A DNA stretch of 64,000 bases from Haloarcula salinisoli (GCF_019599405.1 NZ_RKLQ01000002.1:434001-498000); one strand, 5' to 3'. Positions 48,121 to 57,912 are shown, counted from the stretch's first letter. The notes: generated from the sequence alone by a model not told the origin. Translations and numbers: made by a program.

Positions 48121-50841
48121 ATGACTACGACTGGTGAGGAACGCGAGCGGGCCTTCGACCACGGCGAGGTCGAGCCCCGCTGGCAAGCGGCCTGGGACGA
48201 GGCCGACGTGTTCCGCATCGACGACGACGCCACCGACCCCGAGTACGTGCTGGCGATGTTCCCCTACACCTCGGGGCAACTGCACATGGGCCACGTCCGG
48301 AACTACACTATCACGGACGCCTTCGCCCGCTTCGAGCGGATGCGCGGCGAGGACGTGCTCCACCCGATGGGGTGGGACTCCTTTGGCCTGCCCGCCGAGA
48401 ACGCCGCCGAGGAGCGGGACACCAACCCCCGAGACTGGACGATGCAGTGTATCGACCAGATGCGCGACCAGTTCGTCGAGATGGGCTTTGGCTACGACTG
48501 GGAGCGCGAGGTCACCACCTGCGAACCGGAGTACTACCAGTGGAACCAGTGGCTGTTCAAACAGTTTCGAGCGGCGGGCCTCGTCGAGCGCCAGGGCGCG
48601 GAGCTGAACTGGTGTCCCTCCTGTGAGACCGTGCTGGCCGACGAACAGGTCGAGGGCGAAGACGAACTCTGCTGGCGCTGTGACACCCCCATCGACCACC
48701 GCGAGATGGACCAGTGGTTCCTCACCATCACCGACTACGCCGAGGAGCTGCTCGAAGCCCTCGATGGGCTCGACGGCTGGCCCAACAACGTCCGGGAGAT
48801 GCAGCGCAACTGGATCGGCCAGCAGGAGGGGGCAAGCGTCGCCTTCGAGGTGGGTGACTACGGCGCCGTGGACATCTTCACCACGCGACTCGACACTATC
48901 CACGGCGCGACCTACTTCTCGCTGGCACCGGGCCATCCCGTCGCCCAGCAGATTGCCGAGGACAACGACGAGGTCGCCGAGTACGTCGAGATGGCCGAGC
49001 AGGCCGACGAGGACGACCTCGAGGTCACCTCGGGCGTGTTCACCGGCGAGTACGCCACGAACCCGGCCACCGGCGAGGAGATTCCGGTCTACGTCGCCGA
49101 CTACGTCCTGACCGACGTCGGGACGGGCGCACTCTACGCCGTCCCGGCCCACGACGACCGCGACCACGAGTTCGCACAGTACCACGACATCGATATCCAG
49201 CAGGTCGTCGAACCGAGCGACGACGCCGACGCCGACCCCGACGACGTGGACGTGCAGGAGGCCGCCTACACCGAGGACGGCGTACTCGTCAACAGCGGCG
49301 AGTTCGACGGGCTCACGAGCGCCGAGGCCCGCGAGGAGTTCGTCGAGGTCTTCGACGGCGAACACCGCACCGAGTACAACCTCCGGGACTGGGGTATCTC
49401 CCGACAGCGCTACTGGGGCACCCCGATTCCGATGATTCACTGCGAGGACTGTGGCTACGTCGAGGTCCCCGACGAGGACCTCCCCGTCGAACTGCCCGAG
49501 TTCGTCCACACCACCGGAAACCCCCTCGATGCCGCCGAGGAGTGGAAACACGTGGACTGCCCCGACTGCGGGGCCGACGCGGTCCGCGAGACGGACACGA
49601 TGGACACCTTCGTCGACTCCTCGTGGTACTTCCTTCGCTACGTCTCGCCGGACCTCGAGGATGCGCCCTTCGACACCGAGCGGGCCAGCGACTGGCTGCC
49701 AGTCGACCGCTACGTCGGCGGCATCGAACACGCCGTTATGCATCTGCTGTACGCCCGCTTCTTCACGAAGGTCGTCGACGACGTCGACCTGCTCGATGGG
49801 GTCCGCGAACCCTTTGTCAACCTCACCAACCAGGGGATGGTGCTGGGCGAGAACGGCAACAAGATGTCCAAGAGCAAAGGAAACGGCGTCTCGCCACAGC
49901 GCATCATCGAGGAGTACGGCGCCGACACCGCCCGCCTGTTCATCATGGAGGCCGCCCAGCCAGAGAAGGAGTTCGCCTGGAGCCCCGAGGGCGTCCAGTC
50001 CGCCCATAGCTTCCTGCAGAACATCTACCGGTTGACCGGTGAGTTCGCGGATGGCGAGGCGCTACGCGCCTCGGATAACGCGAGCGGTGGAACCGCGAGC
50101 GACGGCGAGATTACGTTCGGCAGCGAGGGAGAGATAGCCGACTACGTCGCCCGCGAAATCGACGCCACGGCCGCTCGCGCCACCGAAGAGTACGAGAAGT
50201 TCCGCTTCAACCACGCGTTGCAGGCCGTGCGTGAACTCGTCTCCCTGCTGCGGCGCTACCGGGAGGCCACCGACCCCGACGCCGAGACGTTCGAGCGCGG
50301 GCTGGTGACCGCCGCGAAGCTGCTGGCACCGGTCGCGCCCCACGTCGGTGAGGAGCTGTGGGAGCAACTGGAGAGCGACGGACTCGTCGCCGAGGCCGCG
50401 TGGCCGAACGCCGACGCGCCCGCAGACTACGACATCGAGCGCCGCCTCGTCGAGAACACCCGCGAGGACGTCCGCGACATCGTCGACACCGTCGGTATCG
50501 AGGACCCCGAGACCATCACGCTCGCCGTCGCGCCCGAGTGGAAACACGACGTGGTGGCTATCGCTCGCGAGGCCGACAACGTCGTCCCCGCCGTGATGCA
50601 AAACGAGGAGCTCCAACAGTACGGCGAGGCCGCCGCCGACTTCGCGAAGACGCTGGCGGGCCGGGCCAACATCGACGAGCATCTGCCGCCCGAGCGGGAA
50701 CTGGCCGCACTCGAACGGGCGGCCTGGCTCGTAGAGCGTGAGTTCGGGGCCGACGTGGTGGTCCAGTCGGCCGACGAGGCCGACGACGGGCTGGCGTCGA
50801 AGGCCGAGCCGGGGCGTCCGGCTATCGATATCGCGGAGTAA
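48121..50841 (+). CDS. leuS: Leucyl-tRNA synthetase
   Basis: The 906-residue enzyme charges tRNA-Leu with leucine and edits mischarged tRNA. The class I signatures are YTSGQLHMGHVRNYT (HIGH motif, near residue 55) and NKMSKSKGNGVSP (KMSKS, near 585). The CP1 editing domain lies between them (GTGALYAVPAHDDRDHEF), with zinc-type cysteine pairs CPSC, CWRC, CEDC and CPDC. The C-terminal anticodon-binding domain is complete. A short insertion around residues 643-668 (EALRASDNASGGTASDGEIT) coincides with a hairpin repeat in the DNA and interrupts the normal alignment between EFADG and the next helix. It remains in frame. Confidence 0.93.
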   Translation: MTTTGEERERAFDHGEVEPRWQAAWDEADVFRIDDDATDPEYVLAMFPYTSGQLHMGHVRNYTITDAFARFERMRGEDVLHPMGWDSFGLPAENAAEERDTNPRDWTMQCIDQMRDQFVEMGFGYDWEREVTTCEPEYYQWNQWLFKQFRAAGLVERQGAELNWCPSCETVLADEQVEGEDELCWRCDTPIDHREMDQWFLTITDYAEELLEALDGLDGWPNNVREMQRNWIGQQEGASVAFEVGDYGAVDIFTTRLDTIHGATYFSLAPGHPVAQQIAEDNDEVAEYVEMAEQADEDDLEVTSGVFTGEYATNPATGEEIPVYVADYVLTDVGTGALYAVPAHDDRDHEFAQYHDIDIQQVVEPSDDADADPDDVDVQEAAYTEDGVLVNSGEFDGLTSAEAREEFVEVFDGEHRTEYNLRDWGISRQRYWGTPIPMIHCEDCGYVEVPDEDLPVELPEFVHTTGNPLDAAEEWKHVDCPDCGADAVRETDTMDTFVDSSWYFLRYVSPDLEDAPFDTERASDWLPVDRYVGGIEHAVMHLLYARFFTKVVDDVDLLDGVREPFVNLTNQGMVLGENGNKMSKSKGNGVSPQRIIEEYGADTARLFIMEAAQPEKEFAWSPEGVQSAHSFLQNIYRLTGEFADGEALRASDNASGGTASDGEITFGSEGEIADYVAREIDATAARATEEYEKFRFNHALQAVRELVSLLRRYREATDPDAETFERGLVTAAKLLAPVAPHVGEELWEQLESDGLVAEAAWPNADAPADYDIERRLVENTREDVRDIVDTVGIEDPETITLAVAPEWKHDVVAIAREADNVVPAVMQNEELQQYGEAAADFAKTLAGRANIDEHLPPERELAALERAAWLVEREFGADVVVQSADEADDGLASKAEPGRPAIDIAE
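50055..50101 (+). repeat. Hairpin repeat inside the leuS coding sequence
   Basis: Two units fit the hairpin family: CGAGGCGC/GCGCCTCG with a TAC loop (GTA on the minus strand) at 50055-50073, and CGC-GA-GCGGT-GGA-ACCGC-GA-GCG at 50079-50101. The second shows all parts of the architecture: outer stem, GA, inner stem, GGA triloop, GA. The sequence remains in frame and codes for a low-complexity insertion in leucyl-tRNA synthetase. Confidence 0.65.
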
Positions 50842-50929
50842 CTGGGCTCACCGCGCCGGCCTACGTCCGGGCGGGCCGTGCCAGGCCTCTCCGCCAGTGT
50901 TTATTTCACCGGGCCATTGAGTGACTCAT

Positions 50930-51358
50930 ATGACCGTTGAGAGTACGGGGAAGTCGGAGGTTCGAGGGGGGCTCAACACCGACCGAAAACACGTTCTCAT
51001 CGCCTCCGCGGTGCTGTTTGTCATCTCGCTGGGCGTGTTGATTCCCGCACTCGGTATCGTCCTGGGCTGGTTGTTCACCATCACCGGAGGTATCGCAGGT
51101 GGTATCACTATCGGTGCGCTCCGCCGGCGCGGCGGACGAGACGGTGCGAAGTACGGTGCTATCGTCGGTGTCGTCGGTGGGCTCGCGTCGTCGATAGTCG
51201 GCGTGGTCGTCGGGACCCTCACGAACTTCGTTCTCGCGCCGGATGCGAGTCTCGGATTTCTGTTCGTCGCGGCCTTCGGGTTCGTCTCGGGGATGCTGTT
51301 CAAAATCATCGGGGCCGCCGTCGCCGGCGCGCTGACCGGTGCGGTACTCGAATCGTAG
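50930..51358 (+). CDS. DUF5518-like membrane protein
   Basis: The 142-residue protein begins MTVESTGKSEVRGGLNTDRK and has four hydrophobic segments, with a glycine-rich motif GGIAGGITIGALRRRGGRDGAKYGAIVG in the middle. This is the pattern of DUF5518, a haloarchaeal family of small membrane proteins of unknown role. The ATG at 50930 is favoured over the GTG at 50921 because of the TATA-like gtttatttc (50899-50907). It is transcribed alone after leuS. Confidence 0.65.
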   Translation: MTVESTGKSEVRGGLNTDRKHVLIASAVLFVISLGVLIPALGIVLGWLFTITGGIAGGITIGALRRRGGRDGAKYGAIVGVVGGLASSIVGVVVGTLTNFVLAPDASLGFLFVAAFGFVSGMLFKIIGAAVAGALTGAVLES

Positions 51359-51368
51359 GCTGTCGCGA

Positions 51369-51818
51369 CTACGTCCCGAGCAGCCCGGCCTCGCCGAGGT
51401 CCCGGAGCACGTCTTTCGCGTGGCCGTCAGGGCGCACGCCCTCGTACAGCCCGACGACCTGGTTGTGGGCGATGACGAACGTCGTCCGCCGGGCGTGGCC
51501 GTCGGTCAGTTCGACGCCGAAGGCCTCGGCGACGTTCCCGTCGGGGTCCGCCAGCATGTCGAAGGAGAGCCCTTCGTTGTCAGCGAACGCGCGGTGGCTC
51601 TCGACGTCGTCGGTCGAGACGCCGTACACCGAGACGCCGTAGGTCTCGTAGCGCTCGCTCTCGGCCTCGAACTGGGTGGCCTCGGTCGTACAGCCTGGCG
51701 TATCGTCTTTCGGGTAGAAGTACAGCACCGTCGGGGTCGAAAAGTCGGGCCGGACCCGCTCACCGTGCTGGTTCTCGGCGACCACGTCGGGGACGCTATC
51801 GCCAGGGACGAGGGCCAT
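51369..51818 (-). CDS. Bcp/PrxQ-type peroxiredoxin
   Basis: The 149-residue protein reduces hydrogen peroxide and organic peroxides. The active-site motif YFYPKDDTPGCTTEATQFEA carries the peroxidatic cysteine near residue 43. The resolving cysteine found five residues later in many PrxQ proteins is replaced (TPGCTTEAT), so it may act as a one-Cys enzyme or use an external thiol. The rest (GVSTDDVESHRAFADNEGL and DPDGNVAEAFGV) is typical. It begins one base after the hsp20 stop, in the same direction, so the two form an operon. Confidence 0.87.
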   Translation of the reverse strand: MALVPGDSVPDVVAENQHGERVRPDFSTPTVLYFYPKDDTPGCTTEATQFEAESERYETYGVSVYGVSTDDVESHRAFADNEGLSFDMLADPDGNVAEAFGVELTDGHARRTTFVIAHNQVVGLYEGVRPDGHAKDVLRDLGEAGLLGT

Positions 51819-51819
51819 C

Positions 51820-52221
51820 TCAGTTCACCGGGATGGACGTGCCGTCGTCGGCGGCGGTTGCCTTCGGCAGTGTGACGGTGAGCACGCCGTCCTCGTAGCT
51901 CGCCGCCGTCTCGCTCTCGGTGACGGCCTCCGGGAGGCTGACTGTTCGCGAGAGCGACTGCTGTCGTCGCTCGCGCTGGACGTAGCGCCCGTCGGTCGTC
52001 TCGCTTTCCTCGCTGTGCTCGGCGCTGATGGTGAGGCTCCGGCCCTCGGACAGCTGGACGTCGATGTCGTCGCTGTCGTAGCCCGGCAGCTCCGCGTGGA
52101 CGACGAAGCTGTCGCCCTGGTCGACGATGTCGGTCGGGACGGTGCCGGCGGCGACGCCGAACTGGTCGCCCAGGACGTCGAAGGCGCGCTCTATCTCCGA
52201 TAGTGGGTCGCGGTCGCTCAT
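51820..52221 (-). CDS. hsp20: Small heat-shock protein Hsp20/alpha-crystallin
   Basis: The 133-residue product is a small heat-shock protein that binds unfolding proteins. The alpha-crystallin domain starts VPTDIVDQGDSFVVHAELPG and continues with DDIDVQLSEGRSLTISAEH, then SLSRTVSLPEAVTESETAA and SYEDGVLTVTLPKA, and ends ADDGTSIPVN. The conserved A-x-x-x-n-GvL-type ending is present; the C-terminal IxI is IPV. Start at 52221 (MSDRDPLSEIERA). It is followed by the peroxiredoxin gene in a stress-related pair. Confidence 0.85.
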   Translation of the reverse strand: MSDRDPLSEIERAFDVLGDQFGVAAGTVPTDIVDQGDSFVVHAELPGYDSDDIDVQLSEGRSLTISAEHSEESETTDGRYVQRERRQQSLSRTVSLPEAVTESETAASYEDGVLTVTLPKATAADDGTSIPVN

Positions 52222-52283
52222 GGACGGGCGTACACGCTCGTGGGACTTAAGCGCTGAAGACCAGTTCCGCTGTGGCGAGTCCG

Positions 52284-53096
52284 TCAGTCGATGACGGTCT
52301 CGGTGTCGTACGAGCCGAGATGGCGGACCCAGCCGTTCTCGGCCAGCTCCTCGATGTCGGCCAGCGCGGCCTGGCACCGTTCCTCGTAGAGACCGGCGGC
52401 CGCGTCGAGGTGGAAGACGTAGTCGCCCAGTCGCTCGCCGCTCGGTCGGGACTCGATGCGGGTGAGGTTGATGTCGCGGTCGGCGAAGGCTTCCAGCAGT
52501 TCCAGCAGGAGGCCGGGGTAGTCGGCGTTCGGATAGATGATGAAGGAGGTCTTCCCGCCGCCCTCCTTGCGTTCGCTGGCGGGTGCGACGGCGACGAAGC
52601 GGGTCGCGTTCGAGGACTGGTCCTGGATGTCCTCGGCGAGCAGGTCCAGACCGTCGCCGGCGTTGTCCGGGTGGCCGATGGCGGCGACGTCGGGGTTCTC
52701 GCGGGCGCGCTCGACGCCGCGAGCGGTGGAAGCGACGGCTTCGACGTCGACGCCGGGGTAGTGCTCTTCGAGCCAGCCGCGACACTGGGCCAGCGCCTGG
52801 GCGTGGCTGGCGACGAGCGAGAAGGAGTCGTCCTGTGCCAGCAGTGCGTGACGGATGGGCGTGATTATCTCGCGGACGACGGCGACGTCGTACTCGGTGA
52901 AAGCGTCCAGAGACTCCGTGACGGAGCCTTCGATGCTGTTCTCGACGGGCACGACGCCGCGGTCGGCCGTGCCCTCGGCGACGGCCTCGACGATGGCGGT
53001 CATCGATTCGGCGAAGTCGATGTCGCCGTCGTCGGCGACCGCGCGGGCGGCCCGGTGGGAGTAGGTTCCCGAGGGGCCCAGCGTGATAGTCGTCAT
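52284..53096 (-). CDS. pheA: Prephenate dehydratase
   Basis: The 270-residue enzyme converts prephenate to phenylpyruvate in phenylalanine synthesis. It has the PDT domain (MTTITLGPSGTYSHRAARAV, GVVPVENSIEGSVTESLDAF and the TRF motif NATRFVAVA). An ACT domain follows (KTSFIIYPNADYPGLLLELL and INLTRIESRPSGERLGDYVF), used for feedback inhibition by phenylalanine; the ESRP motif is intact. The start at 53096 is the family N-terminus; upstream extension is spurious. It is in the same direction as the hsp20-peroxiredoxin genes but separated by 62 bases. Confidence 0.92.
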   Translation of the reverse strand: MTTITLGPSGTYSHRAARAVADDGDIDFAESMTAIVEAVAEGTADRGVVPVENSIEGSVTESLDAFTEYDVAVVREIITPIRHALLAQDDSFSLVASHAQALAQCRGWLEEHYPGVDVEAVASTARGVERARENPDVAAIGHPDNAGDGLDLLAEDIQDQSSNATRFVAVAPASERKEGGGKTSFIIYPNADYPGLLLELLEAFADRDINLTRIESRPSGERLGDYVFHLDAAAGLYEERCQAALADIEELAENGWVRHLGSYDTETVID

Positions 53097-53137
53097 GTGG
53101 CTCGCTACTCCGTTCGAGGACAAAAGGCCGGTGGTCG

Positions 53138-53968
<831 letters not shown>

Positions 53969-54017
53969 CGCTCCGGTGTAGGGTTCCGGGCCTGAAATGC
54001 GGCCGGGTCGCGGCCGT

Positions 54018-54647
54018 CTAGTTCCCGCGCCGGCGGGCCTGTGACAGCCGGACCGAGAGGTAGCCCCCGGCGTAGAAGAGGACGACGCTGGCGACGAAGG
54101 CCACCAGCGAGACGGCGACGATGGGGAGCCCGAACCCGGAGGCGACGAACGGGTTGGCGCCCGCGGTCCCGACGTAGGTGTCGACGGCCGCCCCGCCGCC
54201 CAGCCCCACCGCGAACACACACACCGTCAGCAAGATGGCGAGCCCCCCGGTCCCGAGCCCGACGTACCGCGCGAAGTCCTCGACGTCGAGCATCGTGTGG
54301 GCCTGGGACTCGGTCAGCGGCGCGCGACGCACGCGGTACAGCGCTGTCCCGACAAGCAGCGTCGCGCCAAGCAGTTCCAGTAGCCCGCCGAAAACGCCAA
54401 GTAACAGGACCTTCGGCGAGGCGACGCTGGGGTCTGTCGCGGGGAGGTAGCCCGCGACACTCGCCGGGAAGAGCCCGTACATCGGGAGGAGTGCGACCAG
54501 CAATCCCAACAGTGCGCTCTGGAGCATCAGCGTGCGCGGGACCGACTGTCGGAGGAACGCGTGGCGCTGGTACCTGACTTTCTCGTACGTGCTACCCGAG
54601 CAAATGGCGCTCGCGATATGGTCGTCCGTCGGGGGGTCGGTAGTCAT
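54018..54647 (-). CDS. Haloarchaeal multi-pass membrane protein (unknown)
   Basis: The 209-residue product has a polar N-terminus (MTTDPPTDDHIASAICSGST) and five predicted membrane spans, with the motif YEKVRYQRHAFLRQSVPRTL before the first. No domain with known function is visible; I believe this is a haloarchaeal family without assigned role. The ATG at 54647 is selected because the upstream frame is arginine-rich and lacks coding character. The gene ends 49 bases before the reductase gene in the same direction. Confidence 0.6.
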   Translation of the reverse strand: MTTDPPTDDHIASAICSGSTYEKVRYQRHAFLRQSVPRTLMLQSALLGLLVALLPMYGLFPASVAGYLPATDPSVASPKVLLLGVFGGLLELLGATLLVGTALYRVRRAPLTESQAHTMLDVEDFARYVGLGTGGLAILLTVCVFAVGLGGGAAVDTYVGTAGANPFVASGFGLPIVAVSLVAFVASVVLFYAGGYLSVRLSQARRRGN

Positions 54648-54774
54648 ATATGTTGCCGGTTCTGGCGGTGATTTTTCAGACGAGAACATAACCTTTGTGC
54701 CTGCCCCGAAAACTGCCTTCGTGGGCCGCTGGCGGTGGTATACCGGCTCGCTGGAACTGGCTACTATCCCGGTG

Positions 54775-56196
54775 TCACCTGGTGTGAATCGCCTCACCGC
54801 GGGCGGCCGCGGCGGCCTCGTGGACCGCCTCGGAGAGGGTCGGATGGGTGTGGATCGTCCCTGCGATATCTTCGAGCCGGGCGCCCAGTTCGATGCCCAG
54901 CCCGACCTCGGCGACGAGTTCGGACGCCTCCGGCCCGACTATCTGTGCGCCCAGCAGGAACTCCGTGTCGGCGTCGGCGACGATACGAACGAACCCCTCG
55001 CGCTCGTTCAGCGTCAGCGCCCGGCCGTTGGCTCTAAGGGGCATCTGGCCGACCACGGGGGAAAAGCCCGCCTCGCTCGCTTCGGCCTCGGTCATCCCTA
55101 CCGTGCCGATTTCGGGGTCGGTAAAGACCGCCGCCGGAATCGCCTGGTGGTCGAGTGCCGCGGGCTCGCCGGCCGCGACCTCGGCGGCCACCTCGCCCTC
55201 GGCCATCGCCTTGTGGGCCAGCATCGGCTCGCCGGCCACGTCGCCGACGGCGAAGATATGGTCGAGGTCGGTCCGGGCCTGCTCGTCGGTCGCCAGGATG
55301 CCGTTCTCGTCTGGGTCCAGGTCGATATTCTCGAGGCCCAGTGTGTCAGTCACTGGCTCGCGACCGACCGCGACGAGGCACGTATCGGCGTGGTACTCCT
55401 CGACTCTGTCGTCCTCGTCGGTCGTCGCCACGCGGATGCGCCCGTCGTCGAGTTCTTCCCAGTCGCTCGCGGCCTCGCCGAACGCGAAGTCGATGCCAAG
55501 CGACGCGGCGCGCTCGCGGACGACCTCGGCCACGTCGTCCTCGTAGCCCGGCAACACGTCTTCGAGCATCTCCACGACGGTGACTTCGGCGCCCAGTTTC
55601 GCGAACACCGTCGACAGCTCCATCCCGATGTAGCCCGCCCCGACCACGAGTAGCTCGTCGGGGACCGTCTCCAGGGCCAACGCCGCCCGCGAGGAGAGGA
55701 TGTGCTCGCCGTCGAACTCGAAGCCCGGAATCTCGATGGGTCGACTCCCGGTGGCGACGATAGCGTGCTCGAAGGCGATGGTTTCCGAGCCCTGGCCCTC
55801 GCCGCCGTGTGCCACCCGGGCCGTCTCCTCGTCGACGAACTCGGCGGTCCCCTCGACCAGGTTGACACCCGCCGATTTACAGAGCGACTCGACGCCCCGG
55901 GTCAGCCGGGTGACCACGCCGTCCTTCCAGTCGGTCATCGCGTCCATGTCGACGGCGGGGTCCGCGAAGATGCCCATGTCCTCGGCCTCGCGAGCGTCGT
56001 GGGCGATGTCGCTCGCCGAGATGAGCGCCTTCGAGGGGATGCAGCCGTGGTTCAGGCAGGTCCCGCCGTAGGCGTCCCGTTCGACCAGCGTCGTATCGAG
56101 CCCGAGTTGCGCACCGCGGATGGCGGCGACGTAGCCGCCCGGACCCCCGCCGATGACCAGTACCTCAGTTCCCGTCGTGACGTCTCCGACGACCAT
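54775..56196 (-). CDS. lpdA: Dihydrolipoyl dehydrogenase
   Basis: The 473-residue flavoprotein is the E3 subunit that reoxidises dihydrolipoamide of 2-oxoacid dehydrogenase complexes. It has the FAD glycine motif VLVIGGGPGGYVAAIRG, the redox-active disulphide GGTCLNHGCIPSKAL, the NAD site VVGAGYIGMELSTVFAKLG and the C-terminal catalytic HTHPTLSEAV. Full length is present. In many haloarchaea the gene lies in a pdh operon; here no E1 or E2 gene is adjacent within the window. The start at 56196 (MVVGDVTTGTEVLV) is taken from the family. Confidence 0.92.
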   Translation of the reverse strand: MVVGDVTTGTEVLVIGGGPGGYVAAIRGAQLGLDTTLVERDAYGGTCLNHGCIPSKALISASDIAHDAREAEDMGIFADPAVDMDAMTDWKDGVVTRLTRGVESLCKSAGVNLVEGTAEFVDEETARVAHGGEGQGSETIAFEHAIVATGSRPIEIPGFEFDGEHILSSRAALALETVPDELLVVGAGYIGMELSTVFAKLGAEVTVVEMLEDVLPGYEDDVAEVVRERAASLGIDFAFGEAASDWEELDDGRIRVATTDEDDRVEEYHADTCLVAVGREPVTDTLGLENIDLDPDENGILATDEQARTDLDHIFAVGDVAGEPMLAHKAMAEGEVAAEVAAGEPAALDHQAIPAAVFTDPEIGTVGMTEAEASEAGFSPVVGQMPLRANGRALTLNEREGFVRIVADADTEFLLGAQIVGPEASELVAEVGLGIELGARLEDIAGTIHTHPTLSEAVHEAAAAARGEAIHTR

Positions 56197-56285
56197 AGGC
56201 GACTCTCGCCGCCCGCACCTATAAAAGGGACGAGCGAACCGCTGTCGGCCACCCTCGACGGCCTGCTCGCTGTCGCCGGGTCCCC

Positions 56286-56549
56286 CTACTCGTAGATGTC
56301 TCCACCGTAGCTCTCGACGAGTTCGTCCAGCGAGTCGCGCTGCTCCCGGCCGGTTTCCACGCTCCGGTCGGCCGCCTCCGATCGCCGGCCTGCCGAACCT
56401 ACCCACGCCCGTAGCGCATCCCGGATTGCCTCGGAACGAGACGTGTACCCGCGGTCCTCGTACTCCGCGTCGATTCTGTCGACCAGCTGCGACGGAACGC
56501 GAACGGCAATCTTCGTTGACCCTCCTTGGCTGTCGGTACTGCTGCTCAT
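56286..56549 (-). CDS. CopG/RHH-type transcriptional regulator
   Basis: The 87-residue protein has the ribbon-helix-helix core at residues 11-50: KIAVRVPSQLVDRIDAEYED then RGYTSRSEAIRDALRAWVG. An acidic tail of about 35 residues follows. It is transcribed towards lpdA, with a gap of 89 bases, and could act on it or elsewhere. The A/T-rich sequence upstream (aaattatgggtccag) may hold its promoter. Confidence 0.78.
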   Translation of the reverse strand: MSSSTDSQGGSTKIAVRVPSQLVDRIDAEYEDRGYTSRSEAIRDALRAWVGSAGRRSEAADRSVETGREQRDSLDELVESYGGDIYE

Positions 56550-56677
56550 AAATTATGGGTCCAGTGTGGCACAAATATATCCACTGGCCAGATTTCTCCG
56601 CCGCGAAAATACAGTGTGGCTGTCACGAACCCCTTCCAGCCGACACACTGAAGCCGGTAATCCGGCTACACAGGCGC

Positions 56678-56878
56678 ATGAACGTCACCGTCGAGGTGGC
56701 CGGCGAGGACACCCACGAACTCGACGTCGCCGAGGACGCCACCTACGCCGACCTGCTGGCTCCCTTAGACCTCTCGCCGCACGCGGTGTCGGTGCTGGTC
56801 GACGAGCGAACGGTGCCGACGAACCAGCCCGTCGAGAGCGACCACGTGCGTGTGGTGCGACTCATCAAGGGCGGATGA
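56678..56878 (+). CDS. samp2: SAMP2 ubiquitin-like protein
   Basis: The 66-residue protein begins MNVTVEVAGEDTHELDVAED and ends VRVVRLIKGG. This is the small archaeal modifier SAMP2, with a beta-grasp fold and a C-terminal Gly-Gly that is adenylated by UbaA. In Haloferax it conjugates to protein lysines and also carries sulphur for tRNA thiolation. The sequence is close to known SAMP2 at start and end. The ATG at 56678 gives the right length; the upstream frame is not SAMP-like. No other sulphur-relay genes are next to it. Confidence 0.9.
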   Translation: MNVTVEVAGEDTHELDVAEDATYADLLAPLDLSPHAVSVLVDERTVPTNQPVESDHVRVVRLIKGG

Positions 56879-56903
56879 GTAGGGTCGGGAGCCGTCCAGG
56901 GAC

Positions 56904-57308
56904 TCAGCTGAGCGTATCGAGGAAGTTCGCCCACCGTCTGTGGTCCTCGATGGCGGCCGTCCGGGCCGTCTCGCCGTAGTCCGGCTTCCGGATGTTCTCC
57001 AGGGCGTGCAGCGCCCGGTCGAGGCCGACAATCTCGTCGGCCAGCCGCTCCGCCGTCTCGCGGTCCAGCGGGTCGGACTCCAGGCGTTCCAGCCGACGGG
57101 CGCGCTCGTTTCGGAGGGTTCTCTTGGCGTCTGCGAGCAGCTCCCGGTGTTCGGGCGGGACGCCCGGCACCTTTCTGGTCTCGATGACGAACTCCGCCAG
57201 CGAGAGCTCCTCGCCGTCGACGGTGACTGTCTCCGGGAGCGAGGCACCGATTGTCGCGCCCTGTCGGTTGACCCGGGCCAGGAGCTTCTCACGCACCGCG
57301 TCGTCCAT
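56904..57308 (-). CDS. Conserved haloarchaeal protein (DUF5788-like)
   Basis: The 134-residue protein has an N-terminal MDDAVREKLLARVNRQGATI and GASLPETVTVDGEELSLAEF followed by helices with RRLERLESDPLDRETAERLA and GLDRALHALENI. It resembles a haloarchaeal family that I recall as DUF5788 (tentative), made of a small fold and a helical tail, without known function. It is convergent with samp2 (25 bases apart) and divergent from the redoxin gene at 57421. The start at 57308 matches the family. Confidence 0.65.
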   Translation of the reverse strand: MDDAVREKLLARVNRQGATIGASLPETVTVDGEELSLAEFVIETRKVPGVPPEHRELLADAKRTLRNERARRLERLESDPLDRETAERLADEIVGLDRALHALENIRKPDYGETARTAAIEDHRRWANFLDTLS

Positions 57309-57420
57309 ACCGGCACGTGGGCCGTGGGACGGAAAAGTCACGGGCCGCCCTCGCTGCTGTCGCCGTCGGGTCACCACCCCGTAACCCCCCGTTTTTGCCG
57401 GTCGAGCGTCTACATCGGGT

Positions 57421-57912
57421 ATGTCAATCGAGGCCACTGACTTCTCCTTGCCCAACGTCGGGCCGGGGCCCGACCCGCTGTCGCTGTCGGCGCTCGCGGC
57501 TGACCACGACTTTGCCCTGTTGCTCTTCCAGCGGGACCACTACTGTACGAACTGCCGAAAACAGGTCCAGACCGTTGCGGGCCGCTACGAGGAGTTCGCC
57601 GAGCGAGAGACGGAGGTCGTCTCCATCGTCCCCGAGCCCCCCGAGAACGTCCGCGAGTGGCAGGACAGCTACGACCTCCCCTATCCGCTCGTCGCCGACC
57701 CGGAGACGGAGGCGGGTGACGCGTACGACCAGCCGGTCCGTTTCGGCTTTCTGGGCGACTGGAGCGACTTCCTGGGGCGGATGCCCGAGGCGGTCCTCAT
57801 CGACCTGCGTAGCTCCCCCGAAATCGTCTGGCAGTACCGGAGCAAATCCACGTTCGACCGGCCCAGCGTCGACGACCTGCTGGCGGCCATCGACGACGCT
57901 CGCGACGGATGA
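57421..57912 (+). CDS. Peroxiredoxin-like (AhpC/TSA) redoxin
   Basis: The 163-residue protein has a thioredoxin-like redoxin fold with a CxxC active site, LFQRDHYCTNCRKQVQTVAG (cysteines near residues 42 and 45). An AhpC-type core follows, EVVSIVPEPPENVREWQDSY, with a further conserved LPYPLVADPETEAGDAY. A CxxC instead of a single peroxidatic Cys suggests thiol-disulphide exchange or peroxide reduction. The acetyltransferase gene overlaps its stop by four bases, so the two are coexpressed. Confidence 0.8.
   Translation: MSIEATDFSLPNVGPGPDPLSLSALAADHDFALLLFQRDHYCTNCRKQVQTVAGRYEEFAERETEVVSIVPEPPENVREWQDSYDLPYPLVADPETEAGDAYDQPVRFGFLGDWSDFLGRMPEAVLIDLRSSPEIVWQYRSKSTFDRPSVDDLLAAIDDARDG

Noticed and set aside
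54532-55653. 373-residue plus-strand ORF
   Set aside because: It is the shadow of the lpdA and membrane protein genes.
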